Source: Amycolatopsis australiensis | GTDB lineage: Bacteria > Actinomycetota > Actinomycetes > Mycobacteriales > Pseudonocardiaceae | Length of the DNA stretch: 64,000 nt | Assembly (NCBI RefSeq): GCF_900119165.1 | Contig: NZ_FPJG01000006.1 | Span: 5,208,001-5,272,000 of the forward strand | Direction: 5' to 3' | Shown here: in pieces, positions 13,508 through 20,824 of the stretch | Numbering within the stretch: the first letter of the stretch is position 1 | How the letters are laid out: every line of letters starts with the position of its first letter | The notes under the pieces: model-generated | The model's input: only the letters and a program-made list of their open reading frames with translations | The model's database searches: none | Told to the model about the DNA's origin: nothing | Made by a program: the position numbers and the translations under genes

Positions 13508-13951
13508 GTGTACCGCACCCTGATGAACGCCAAGATCCACCGCGCCACCGTCACCCAGGCGGACCTGCACTACGTCGGCTCGCTGACCATCGACGCGGAC
13601 CTGATGGCCGCCGCGGACATCGTCGAAGGCGAGCAGGTCCAGGTCGTCGACGTCACCAACGGCGCCCGGCTGGAGACCTACGCCATCACCGGCGAAGCGG
13701 GCTCCGGCGTCATCGGCGTCAACGGCGCGGCCGCGCACCTCGTGCACCCCGGCGACCTCGTCATCATCATCACCTACGCCCAGGTGGCCGAGTCCGAGCG
13801 CGCGGCGCACCGGCCGCGGGTGGTGCACGTGGACGGCCGCAACCGGCAGGTCCACCTGGGACACGACCCGGCCGAGCCGGTGCCCGGCGCCGAGGCGCAG
13901 CTTTCCGGCCGGGTGGGCGCTGACACAGTTGCTTTCCGCAGGCTGCCCTAA
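13508..13951 (+). CDS. panD: Aspartate 1-decarboxylase (PanD), within the NRPS operon
   Basis: PanD is a pyruvoyl enzyme that converts L-aspartate to beta-alanine. The 147-residue protein shows the family N-terminus with [17 protein letters not shown]; the self-cleavage pair is Gly24-Ser25, which yields the pyruvoyl group, and Lys9 and Tyr22 are in their expected places. Length is slightly longer than the usual 120-140 residues because of a C-terminal tail. The GTG start lies 3 bases after the NRPS stop codon, so the two genes are almost certainly co-transcribed and translationally coupled. PanD normally feeds pantothenate synthesis with panB/panC; neither is here. Since module 3 of the NRPS has a beta-alanine-like code, the likely role is to supply beta-alanine to the assembly line (inference). 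A housekeeping panD elsewhere in the genome is expected. Confidence 0.95.
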   Translation: MYRTLMNAKIHRATVTQADLHYVGSLTIDADLMAAADIVEGEQVQVVDVTNGARLETYAITGEAGSGVIGVNGAAAHLVHPGDLVIIITYAQVAESERAAHRPRVVHVDGRNRQVHLGHDPAEPVPGAEAQLSGRVGADTVAFRRLP

Positions 13952-13952
13952 A

Positions 13953-13971
13953 TAAGGTGTGCCTATCCTAA
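13953..13971 (+). promoter_or_regulatory. Iron box (DtxR/IdeR/DmdR-type operator)
   Basis: The 19-bp sequence TAAGGTGTGCCTATCCTAA matches the actinobacterial consensus TTAGGTTAGGCTAACCTAA at 14 of 19 positions and is an imperfect palindrome. It starts two bases after the panD stop and ends 19 bp before the ATG of the siderophore-binding protein, so the transport gene probably has its own iron-repressed promoter besides read-through from the NRPS operon. Confidence 0.8.
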
Positions 13972-13990
13972 ACTTCGGCGAGAGGTGCTC

Positions 13991-15013
13991 ATGTCCGTGT
14001 TCCAAGGCGCTGCCGGGCTCAGCCGGCGCGGATTCCTGATCGGGGCGGGCGGCCTCGCGGCGACCGCCGCGCTGACCGCGTGCGGCAGTGGCGGAGCTTC
14101 GGGGCCCGCGGCGTCCGGTCCGTGGGAGTTCACCGACGACCGGGGCCGGCAGGCCGCGCGCGAGCAGCGTCCGGCGCGGGTCGTCGCCTACGTCAGCTCC
14201 GCCGCCGCGCTGTGGGACTACGGCGTCCGCCCGGTCGGCGTGTTCGGCCCGCAGAAGACGGCCGACGGCAAGAAGGAGATCCAGGCGGGCAACATCGACC
14301 TGAACGCCGTCACGTCGATCGGGAACGCCTGGGACGACTTCAGCATGGAGAAGTTCGCCGCCACCAAGCCGGACCTGGTGGTCACCGGCCTCACCGGCGC
14401 CAAGCCGACCGACCTGTGGGTGCTCAAGGACGACCTCGGCCCGAAGGTGCAGCCGATCGCGCCGATCGTCGCGCTGTCGGAATACAAGGTCACGCTGCCC
14501 AAGGTGATCGAGCGCTACGAGCAGCTCGCGGTGGCCCTGGGCGGCGACGCGAACTCGGATGTCATCAAGAAGGGCAAGGAAGACTTCCGGAAGGCGTCCG
14601 ACGACCTGAAGGCGGCGATCAAGGCGAAGCCCGGCCTGAAGGTGCTCGTGGTGTCCAGCGACAAGGACAGCCTCTACGTCTGCAAGCCGGAGTTCTTCGC
14701 GGACCTGGCGTACTACCGCGACCTGGGCCTGGACATCGTCAACGGCGGCGGCTCGGACGACTACTTCGAGACGCTCAGCTGGGAGCAGGCCGGCAAGTAC
14801 CCGGCCGACCTGATCCTCACCGACAGCCGCACGTATGCGTTGTCGCGTCAGCAGATGGCGCAGTTCCCGACGTGGGCGCAGCTGCCCGCGGTCCGGGCCG
14901 GCCAGCTCGCCGACTGGTCGACCGAACCCCGGTTCAACCCGGTGCTCGCGGCCCCGGTCATCCGGAAGCTGGCCGAGGTCGTCACGGGCGCCCGCACGGA
15001 CATCACCGCCTGA
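13991..15013 (+). CDS. Ferric-siderophore ABC transporter substrate-binding lipoprotein (Tat type)
   Basis: A periplasmic-binding-protein (PF01497, FepB/DesE type) that captures the ferric siderophore outside the membrane. The start is taken as ATG 13991, with GAGAGG 6-11 bases upstream; a GTG six bases earlier is in frame. The N-terminus has a twin-arginine motif (SRRGFL) and a lipobox (LTAC) at about residues 33-36, so it is exported folded and lipid-anchored. The body starts with TDDRGR and keeps the [15 protein letters not shown] segment typical of the family's first beta-strand region. Length is normal (about 340 residues). It is preceded by an iron box and followed 11 bp later by the MbtH gene. 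No cognate permease/ATPase import genes are in the window. Confidence 0.93.
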   Translation: MSVFQGAAGLSRRGFLIGAGGLAATAALTACGSGGASGPAASGPWEFTDDRGRQAAREQRPARVVAYVSSAAALWDYGVRPVGVFGPQKTADGKKEIQAGNIDLNAVTSIGNAWDDFSMEKFAATKPDLVVTGLTGAKPTDLWVLKDDLGPKVQPIAPIVALSEYKVTLPKVIERYEQLAVALGGDANSDVIKKGKEDFRKASDDLKAAIKAKPGLKVLVVSSDKDSLYVCKPEFFADLAYYRDLGLDIVNGGGSDDYFETLSWEQAGKYPADLILTDSRTYALSRQQMAQFPTWAQLPAVRAGQLADWSTEPRFNPVLAAPVIRKLAEVVTGARTDITA

Positions 15014-15024
15014 GGAGGCCTGGC

Positions 15025-15234
15025 ATGACCAACCCGTTCGAAGACCCGTCCGGGACGTATCTGGTCCTGGTCAACGCCGAGAACCAGCACAGCCTGTGGC
15101 CGTCGTCGATCGACGTCCCGGCCGGCTGGACGGCCGCCTACGGCCCGGCGGGCCGCCAGGAGTGCCTGGACCACGTGGAAGCGAACTGGACGGACATGCG
15201 CCCGAAGTCCCTGGCCGACGCCATGGACGCCTGA
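15025..15234 (+). CDS. MbtH-family NRPS accessory protein
   Basis: A 69-residue MbtH-like protein that binds and activates NRPS adenylation domains. It has the whole family signature: N-x-E-x-Q-x-S-L-W-P, then P-x-G-W at about residues 32-35, and the C-terminal [15 protein letters not shown] segment. A strong ribosome site (GAGGAGG) precedes ATG 15025. It lies 11 bp after the siderophore-binding protein and is presumably in the same iron-regulated transcript. The A domains of the neighbouring NRPS are the obvious partners. A 15-bp terminator hairpin follows. Confidence 0.97.
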   Translation: MTNPFEDPSGTYLVLVNAENQHSLWPSSIDVPAGWTAAYGPAGRQECLDHVEANWTDMRPKSLADAMDA

Positions 15235-15246
15235 CCTTCCGCATCC

Positions 15247-15280
15247 GGCGCGCCGGGAGCCACGCGGCTCCCGGCGCGCC
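15247..15280. terminator. Bidirectional terminator hairpin
   Basis: A perfect 15-bp inverted repeat (arms 15247-15261 and 15266-15280) with a 4-base loop lies between the convergent MbtH gene and ABC exporter gene. There is no long U tract, as is common in actinobacteria. Confidence 0.85.
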
Positions 15281-15314
15281 GTCGTTTCGCAGCACGCGTG
15301 GAGTCGCCGCGGCG

Positions 15315-17066
15315 TCAGGCGCGCTGGCCCGACCAGGCCGCCCACAGCTTCGCGTACCGGCCGCCCGCCGCGACGAGGTCGTCGTGGGTGCCGGACTCGG
15401 CCACCGTGCCCGCGTCGAGCACCACGATCCGGTCCGCCGCCGCCGCCTGGGTCAGGCGGTGCGCGACCACCAGCGCCGTGCGGCCTTCCAGGGCCGCGGC
15501 GGCCGCCGACTCCAGGACCCGCGCGCCCGCGCTGCCCGCTTCCGCGGTGGCTTCGTCGAGGATCGCGATCGGCGGGTCCGCCAGCACCAGCCGGGCCAGG
15601 GCGAGCTGCTGGGTCTGCGTCACCGTCAGCCGGTGGCCGCCTTCGCCGACCACCGTGGCCAGGCCGTCCGGCAGACCGTCCACCCAGGACAGCGCGCCGA
15701 CCTTCGCCAGTGCCTCGCGCAGCCGCGCGTCCGTCGCCGACGGCCGGGCGAGCCGCAGGTCCTCCGCCAGCGGGCCCGTGAAGACGTGGACCTCCTGGCT
15801 GATGAGCGCGACCGTCCGGCGCGTGGCCTCCGGGCCCAGCTCGTCCAGCGGGACGCCGCCGAGGGTGACCGAACCCGGGTCGGCGCGGTGGATCCCGGCG
15901 ATCAGCTTGGCCAGCGTCGTCTTCCCGGCGCCGCTGGCCCCGACCAGCGCCACCCGCTCGCCGGGTGCCACGTCGAGGTCGATGCCGCGCAGCACCGGAT
16001 GACCGTCCACATAGGAGTAGCCGGCCGCCGCCGTCTTGACGGACGCGTCGACGGGCCGTGCCGGCCGCGACGGCGACGGGTCGACGGGCAGGTCGGCGAC
16101 GCCGATCAGCCGCGCGAGGCTCGCCGCGGCTGCCTGCGCGTCGTCGACCAGCGCCAGCGCCGTGGTGATCGGGCCGAACAGGCTGTGGAAGTACAGCGCC
16201 GCGGCCGTCGCCACGCCGACCGTCACCGCGTCCGTGCCGACCAGCACGAACCCCGTGGCCAGCACGGCCGACAGCCCGGCGAACTCGGCCAGGTTGAGCC
16301 GCGCGTAGAACCGCGTCACCAGCCGGATCCCGCGCAGCGCCAGCTCGAGGGCCGCGCCGGACCGCTTCCGCACCCGGTCCAGGTGCGGTTCCGCCAGCCG
16401 GAAGGCCCGGACGGTCTTGGCGCCGCCGATCGTGTCGAGAAGCTGCTGCTGTTGCGCGCCGACGGCTTCCCGCTGCGCGGCGTACAACGGCTTCGCGCGC
16501 GGCACGTACCACCGCACGGTCCACAGCTGGATCGGCACGGCGACCAGCGCGGCCAGCAGGAACCGCCAGTCGAGCACGGCCAGCGCGCCCAGCGTGAGCA
16601 GCACGGTCAGCACGGACCGGCCCAGCTCGGGCAGCGCCTGCCGGACGGCCTCGGCGACCACCGAGACGTCGTTCGTCACGCGGGCGGTGAGGTCGCCGGA
16701 CCCGGCGCGCTCCAGCTGTTCGAGCGGCAGGCCGAGGGCCCGCTCGACGAAGCGTTCCCGCAGCTCGGCGAGGATCGTCTCGCCCAGCCGGGCCACCAGG
16801 GACACGCCGATCGCCGTCGCGACGGCCTGTCCCGCCGCGACGAGCACCAGCCCGGCGACCGGCGTGATCAGCTCGGCCGCCGGGTGCCGGGTCGCCGCGA
16901 GGTCGACGACCCGGCCGAGCAGGGGAGCGGTGAGCAGGCCGATCGCGGTGGCCGCCACCAGCGTCGTGAACGCGGCCGCGGCCCGGCCTTTCGACCGGGC
17001 GGCCAGCTCGCCGACGACGGCACGGATCCGGCGCCCGTCGGCGACGGGCAGGAGTTCGCGGGTCAC
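15315..17066 (-). CDS. ABC exporter half-transporter, subunit 2 (catalytic Walker motifs, degenerate signature)
   Basis: A 583-residue TMD-NBD half transporter, six membrane segments followed by an ATPase domain. Walker A is intact (GASGAGKTT), Walker B ends ILDEAT with the catalytic Glu, and the H-loop His is present (VAHRLT). The ABC signature, normally LSGGQ, reads LTVTQ. GTG 17066 overlaps the stop of the upstream subunit (GTGA), so the two are made together and should pair as a heterodimer. Partner subunit 1 has the opposite defects. The iron box before subunit 1 and the neighbouring NRPS suggest siderophore export; import, as for mycobacterial IrtAB which has the same fold, is an alternative. 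Confidence 0.9.
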   Translation of the reverse strand: MTRELLPVADGRRIRAVVGELAARSKGRAAAAFTTLVAATAIGLLTAPLLGRVVDLAATRHPAAELITPVAGLVLVAAGQAVATAIGVSLVARLGETILAELRERFVERALGLPLEQLERAGSGDLTARVTNDVSVVAEAVRQALPELGRSVLTVLLTLGALAVLDWRFLLAALVAVPIQLWTVRWYVPRAKPLYAAQREAVGAQQQQLLDTIGGAKTVRAFRLAEPHLDRVRKRSGAALELALRGIRLVTRFYARLNLAEFAGLSAVLATGFVLVGTDAVTVGVATAAALYFHSLFGPITTALALVDDAQAAAASLARLIGVADLPVDPSPSRPARPVDASVKTAAAGYSYVDGHPVLRGIDLDVAPGERVALVGASGAGKTTLAKLIAGIHRADPGSVTLGGVPLDELGPEATRRTVALISQEVHVFTGPLAEDLRLARPSATDARLREALAKVGALSWVDGLPDGLATVVGEGGHRLTVTQTQQLALARLVLADPPIAILDEATAEAGSAGARVLESAAAAALEGRTALVVAHRLTQAAAADRIVVLDAGTVAESGTHDDLVAAGGRYAKLWAAWSGQRA

Positions 17067-18733
17067 GACAGCACCGCCGCCCGGTAGTCGGCACGGACCG
17101 CGAGGTCGGCGTGGCTGCCTTCGCCCGCTATCCGCCCGTCGTCGAGGAGGACGACGCGATCGGCCGCCGCGAGCAGGGCCGGGCTGGTGGTGACGAGGAT
17201 CGTGGTGCGGCCGCGCCGCAGCTCGGCCAGGCCGGCGGCGATCCGGGCCTCGGTGACGGTGTCGACGGCGGTCGTCGGATCGTGCAGCACGAGCACCGGC
17301 GCGTCGGCGGACAGCGCGCGGGCCAGGGCGACCCGCTGGCGCTGGCCGCCGGAGAGCGACCGGCCGCGTTCGCTGACAGCGGTCGCGACGCCGTCGGGAA
17401 GGGCGGCGGCGACTTCGTCGACGGCGGCCGCGGCCATCGCCTCCGCCGCGCGCGGCCCGGAACCGACGTTCGCTTCGACGGTGCCGGCGAACAGGTCCGC
17501 GTCGTGCGCGGCGACCAGCACCACCTCGCGAACCCGGTCTGGGTCCACAGTGGACAGATCGCCCGAGTCGACCGACACCGAACCCGCCACGGGATCGGCG
17601 GCGCGGCCGAGGCAGTCGAGCAGATCGGTCGCGGCGGCCGGATCGGTGGCGACCACCCCGAGCAGCTCGCCGGGGCGGGCTTCGAACCCGACGTCGCGCA
17701 GGGCGCCGCGGCGAAGCGAGGACAGCCGCACGTGCCCGGCCGGCCGGGCGGGCAGCGTGGCGTGCCCGGTGCCGACGGCGGGCGGTGCGTTCAGGACGTC
17801 CGCGATGCGGGCGGCCGACGCGCGGCCCTGGGCGAGTTCGCCGTTGACCCAGGAGAAGATCGTGAACGGCGTGATCAGGTACTGGGCGAGCCCGACCGCG
17901 GCGACGAGGTCGCCGACGCTGATGGCGCCGTCGGCCGCGAGGGTGCCGCCGACGAGCGCGACCACGGCGATGAAGATGCCGGTCAGCGCGAGGAGCGCGC
18001 CGTTGTGCCAGGCCTGGGCCCGCGCGGCACGCAGGGTCGCGCGCAGCGAGTCCTGGCTGGTCCGGCGGTAGCGGTCGACGGCGGCCCGTTCGGCGCCGAT
18101 GCCTTTGAGCACGCGCAGCCCCGCGACGAGGTCGGTCGCGACGCCCGAGGCGAAGGCGGACCGTTCCTGCTCGGCCTCGCTGCGGCGTTCGAGGGGCTTG
18201 CCGACCAGGTGCGCCAGGTACAGCACCGGCGGCGTGCCGAGCAGGACCAGCAGGCCGAGCGGGACGCTCATGGTGAGCAGCACGACGGCGCTGACCAGCA
18301 GCCCGGCCAGGCCCGCGGCCCCGAACGGCAGGACGCCGTTGACCTGGCCGACGCGCTTCGCGTCCGACGTCCCGATGCTCACCAGCTCGCCCGCGAGGTT
18401 GCCGGCTTCGGCACCGCCGCCGGGGTGCAGCACGCGGCGTCCGACGTCGAGGCGCAGGTCGTGGGCCGCCCGCTCGGCGGCGCGCTCGCCGAACCGGGCG
18501 CCGAGGCGGTAGCTGGTCGACAGCGCGGCGAAGAGCACGCCCAGCACCGCGAGCCACAGCAGCAGGGTGCCCGCCGAGCCGCCCGCGACGGCCTGGTCGA
18601 TCACCACGCCGATCACCACCGGCACCAGCGCCTCGCCGCCCTGGTGGCACGCGGTCAGCAGCGCCGCGAGGGCGACCGGACGGCGTTGCCCGGTGATCGA
18701 GCGGCGGAGGACTTCCCGTCCGGTCGTGCGCAC
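17063..18733 (-). CDS. ABC exporter half-transporter, subunit 1 (degenerate ATP site, intact signature)
   Basis: A 556-residue TMD-NBD half transporter. The transmembrane part spans roughly residues 1-300. In the NBD the Walker A Gly-Lys-Ser/Thr is missing (reads VATDPAAATD), the Walker B region reads VLVLHDPTT, so the Asp is His and the catalytic Glu is Asp, and the H-loop His is replaced (VTTSPALL). The signature LSGGQRQR is perfect. Such a subunit must work with a catalytically intact partner, which is the coupled gene downstream. Start GTG 18733 has GGAGG about 6 bases upstream. The iron box 26 bp upstream of the start implies iron repression together with the siderophore genes. Confidence 0.9.
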   Translation of the reverse strand: MRTTGREVLRRSITGQRRPVALAALLTACHQGGEALVPVVIGVVIDQAVAGGSAGTLLLWLAVLGVLFAALSTSYRLGARFGERAAERAAHDLRLDVGRRVLHPGGGAEAGNLAGELVSIGTSDAKRVGQVNGVLPFGAAGLAGLLVSAVVLLTMSVPLGLLVLLGTPPVLYLAHLVGKPLERRSEAEQERSAFASGVATDLVAGLRVLKGIGAERAAVDRYRRTSQDSLRATLRAARAQAWHNGALLALTGIFIAVVALVGGTLAADGAISVGDLVAAVGLAQYLITPFTIFSWVNGELAQGRASAARIADVLNAPPAVGTGHATLPARPAGHVRLSSLRRGALRDVGFEARPGELLGVVATDPAAATDLLDCLGRAADPVAGSVSVDSGDLSTVDPDRVREVVLVAAHDADLFAGTVEANVGSGPRAAEAMAAAAVDEVAAALPDGVATAVSERGRSLSGGQRQRVALARALSADAPVLVLHDPTTAVDTVTEARIAAGLAELRRGRTTILVTTSPALLAAADRVVLLDDGRIAGEGSHADLAVRADYRAAVLS

Positions 18734-18758
18734 CCGCGCCTCCCTGTCCTGTCGTGGG

Positions 18759-18777
18759 ATAGGTAAGGCTAGTCTAA
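18759..18777 (-). promoter_or_regulatory. Iron box (DtxR/IdeR/DmdR-type operator)
   Basis: ATAGGTAAGGCTAGTCTAA matches the 19-bp iron-box consensus at 15 of 19 positions. It lies just upstream of the ABC exporter pair and 9 bp past the 3' end of the convergent-facing membrane-protein gene, so its target is the exporter operon. Confidence 0.8.
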
Positions 18778-18786
18778 GTAAAGGAG

Positions 18787-19644
18787 TTACGGGAGCGTGG
18801 TCGGCTTCGTCTCACTTCGGTCCGTCGCCGGTTCCCCGAAGCGCGCCAGTGCGAGCGCGGCGGCCACCGCGAGGGCGAACCCGGCGACGGCGGCGACCGC
18901 GAACCCGGGCCGCGTCCGGTCGCCGAGGACGAGGACGCCGACCAGCGAAGGGAACACCGTCTCGCCGAGCACCATCATCGCGGTCGACGTGGTGACGCTG
19001 CCGCGTTGCAGCGCCGTCGCGTAGAACAGCATCGCCATGCCGCCCGCCACGGCGACGGTGTAGGTGGCCGGGTCGGTGAGCAGGTCCAGCGGGGCCAGGC
19101 TCGGGATGATCCGCCCGGCGATCGCGACGACGCCGAAGCTGAGCCCGGCGACGAGCCCGAGCGCGGGCGTCCGCACCCGGCGGTTCGCCTTGCCCGCGGC
19201 GACGCCGGCGACGGCCAGCACGGCGACCGCGCCGATCAGCCCGAGCCGGAAGCCCAGCCCGACCGGAGCGGAACCCTCGCTCTCGGCGGCCGCGCCGAGG
19301 AGCGCGAGCCCGGCGCACACGACGGCGACGGCCGCCCATTCCCTGGCACCGAGCCGGACGCCGAGGAACCGCGCGGCGACGGCGGTCACGGCGAGGCTGG
19401 CGGCGAGCGCGGCCTGCACGACGAACAGCGGAAGCACGTGCAGGGCGGCGATCTGCGCGACGAACCCGAGGACGTCGAGCGACAGCCCGAGGACGAACTT
19501 CCACTGGCCGAGCACGCGCACGAGCAGTTTCGGGTCGACCCCTTGCGCGCCGGTGTCGGCCGCCCGGGCCGCCACCGACTGCATCACCGACGCCACGCCG
19601 TACGCGATTGCCGCGCCGAGGGCGCACAGGAGTCCCCACCACAT
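18787..19644 (-). CDS. DMT-superfamily integral membrane protein
   Basis: A hydrophobic protein of about 285 residues with nine to ten predicted membrane segments, resembling EamA/DMT transporters common in actinobacteria; the substrate cannot be read from sequence. ATG 19644 (MWWGLL, directly before the first membrane segment) is preferred; GTG 19653 is an in-frame alternative. No clear ribosome site is visible, so the mRNA may be leaderless. It ends next to the exporter iron box but faces the same way as the exporter and therefore could be read ahead of it. The C-terminus is a charged tail. Confidence 0.75.
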   Translation of the reverse strand: MWWGLLCALGAAIAYGVASVMQSVAARAADTGAQGVDPKLLVRVLGQWKFVLGLSLDVLGFVAQIAALHVLPLFVVQAALAASLAVTAVAARFLGVRLGAREWAAVAVVCAGLALLGAAAESEGSAPVGLGFRLGLIGAVAVLAVAGVAAGKANRRVRTPALGLVAGLSFGVVAIAGRIIPSLAPLDLLTDPATYTVAVAGGMAMLFYATALQRGSVTTSTAMMVLGETVFPSLVGVLVLGDRTRPGFAVAAVAGFALAVAAALALARFGEPATDRSETKPTTLP

Positions 19645-19688
19645 GGCGATCACTCTATTTTGTCGGACCGGTGCGGTACGTTGCGGCC

Positions 19689-20201
19689 ATGTCGAACACG
19701 AGTTCGAAGACGCATCGCGAGTGGCCAGGCCCCCTGGCGGGTGACGAATGGCGGCTCCAGCTGGACTTCCTGCAGTTCCTGCGAGCGACGGCGGTGAACA
19801 AGCTGGCGGGGTTGTCCCGCGAGCTGGCGGTGGCGACGCCGTTGCCGACCTCGCCGCGGATGAGCGCGCTGGGGGTGGTGAAGCACCTGACGGCGGTGGA
19901 GCGGTGGTGGCTGTCGATCGAGGCCGGGGGTGCGGACCTGCCGTCGTTGTGGGCCGGGTCGCCGGATCCGAGCTGGGACGTTGCGGCGGAGGACACGCCG
20001 GCGTCGGTGGTGGCGGCGTACAAGGCGGAGTGGGCGCGGGCGGAGAAGTCGTTGCGCCGGCTGGGGCCGGACGACCGCACCCGGCGGCGTGGCGAGTTCA
20101 CCGTGCGGTGGGTGGTCGCGCATGTGGTTCAGGAGACTGCGCGGCATGTGGGGCATTTGGACGTGCTGCGCGAACTGGCCGACGGGGAGGTGGGCGAGTG
20201 A
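19689..20201 (+). CDS. DinB/DUF664-family protein
   Basis: A 170-residue four-helix-bundle protein of the DinB superfamily (mycothiol/bacillithiol-dependent enzyme fold). The expected metal-binding histidines are present: His in VVKHLTAVERWW (about residue 67), and His pairs in VAHVVQETARHVGHLDVLRE near the C-terminus. In actinobacteria such proteins are often mycothiol-dependent transferases, but no substrate can be assigned. It starts 44 bp from the divergent DMT gene. The tandem-repeat array lies directly downstream. Confidence 0.85.
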   Translation: MSNTSSKTHREWPGPLAGDEWRLQLDFLQFLRATAVNKLAGLSRELAVATPLPTSPRMSALGVVKHLTAVERWWLSIEAGGADLPSLWAGSPDPSWDVAAEDTPASVVAAYKAEWARAEKSLRRLGPDDRTRRRGEFTVRWVVAHVVQETARHVGHLDVLRELADGEVGE

Positions 20202-20251
20202 GGTGAGGGGTGGGGCCGCCGGGGGCCGGGCAGGGGAGCACGGGGAAGGGG

Positions 20252-20565
20252 CCGTGGCCGAAGGGCAGCCCGGGCCGGGGCGGAGAGGGGGCCGGGCCGA
20301 AAGGCTGCCGGGGCCGGGGCGGAGAGGGGGCCGTGGCCGAAGGGCAGCCCGGGCCGGGGCGGAGAGGGGGCCGGGCCGAAGGGCTGCCGGGGCCGGGGCG
20401 GAGAGGGGGCTGGGCCGAAGGGCTGCCGGGGCCGGGGCGGAGAGGGGGCTGGGCCGAAGGGCTGCCGGGGGCGGGGCCGAAGGCAGCCGGGGGCCGGGGC
20501 CGAGAGGGGGGCTGGGCCGAAGGGCTGCCGGGGCCGGGGCCGAAGGCAGCCGGGGGCCGGGCCGA
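20252..20565. repeat. GC-rich tandem array, 39-40 bp period
   Basis: Roughly eight imperfect copies of a unit of the form CCGGGCCGAAGGGCTGCCGG followed by a GGCCGGGGCGGAGAGGGGG-like half. Unit starts fall at about 20252, 20292, 20331, 20371, 20410 and 20449, after which the units become irregular. The strand is strongly G-rich on top. One frame stays open through it but encodes only Gly/Pro/Arg-rich low complexity, so I do not call a gene. The following 20566-20824 leader holds a small hairpin (20600-20615) and nothing else I recognise. Confidence 0.9.
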
Positions 20566-20824
20566 GCCTTTCGCCGCCGGTTTGCCGTAAACCGCGTGAC
20601 AGGTTGCTTAACCTGGACTCGTGGCCGTTGTCGCGGGGTACCGCCGATTTACCGGCCCCCTGGCCCTTGCCGGTGCCAGCGGGGTCTCCGTGCCATGTCC
20701 GCCGTCCGCGTTGCCTCACCAGGCGAGCCCTTCCGCGACAGCGAGCCGCCAGCGCTGAACCTCACCGGGTTCCCGGGCCAGGGGGTGCATCCCGTCACCG
20801 TCCCCCCATCCCGGAGGTTCCGTC

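Noticed and set aside
13508..13951. panD as part of an ordinary pantothenate operon
   Set aside because: No panB, panC or related genes flank it, and it is coupled to the NRPS stop codon.
2201..14005. A 3,934-codon open frame on the minus strand opposite the NRPS
   Set aside because: It is a shadow frame: composition is Arg/Gly/Ala/Gln-rich without any recognisable domain, and the plus strand encodes a full set of NRPS motifs. Long antisense frames are expected at this GC content.
20252..20565. CRISPR array
   Set aside because: Units are contiguous and imperfect with no unique spacers, and no cas genes are present.
20210..20590. Possible Gly/Pro/Arg-rich repeat protein across the tandem array
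   Set aside because: The frame only follows the 39-bp repeats where the period is divisible by 3, other copies are 40 bp, there is no ribosome site and no domain.
20566..20824. T-box or amino-acid-sensing leader before the PheRS-like gene
   Set aside because: No T-box consensus, specifier loop or antiterminator was found; only a 6-bp hairpin (20600-20615).
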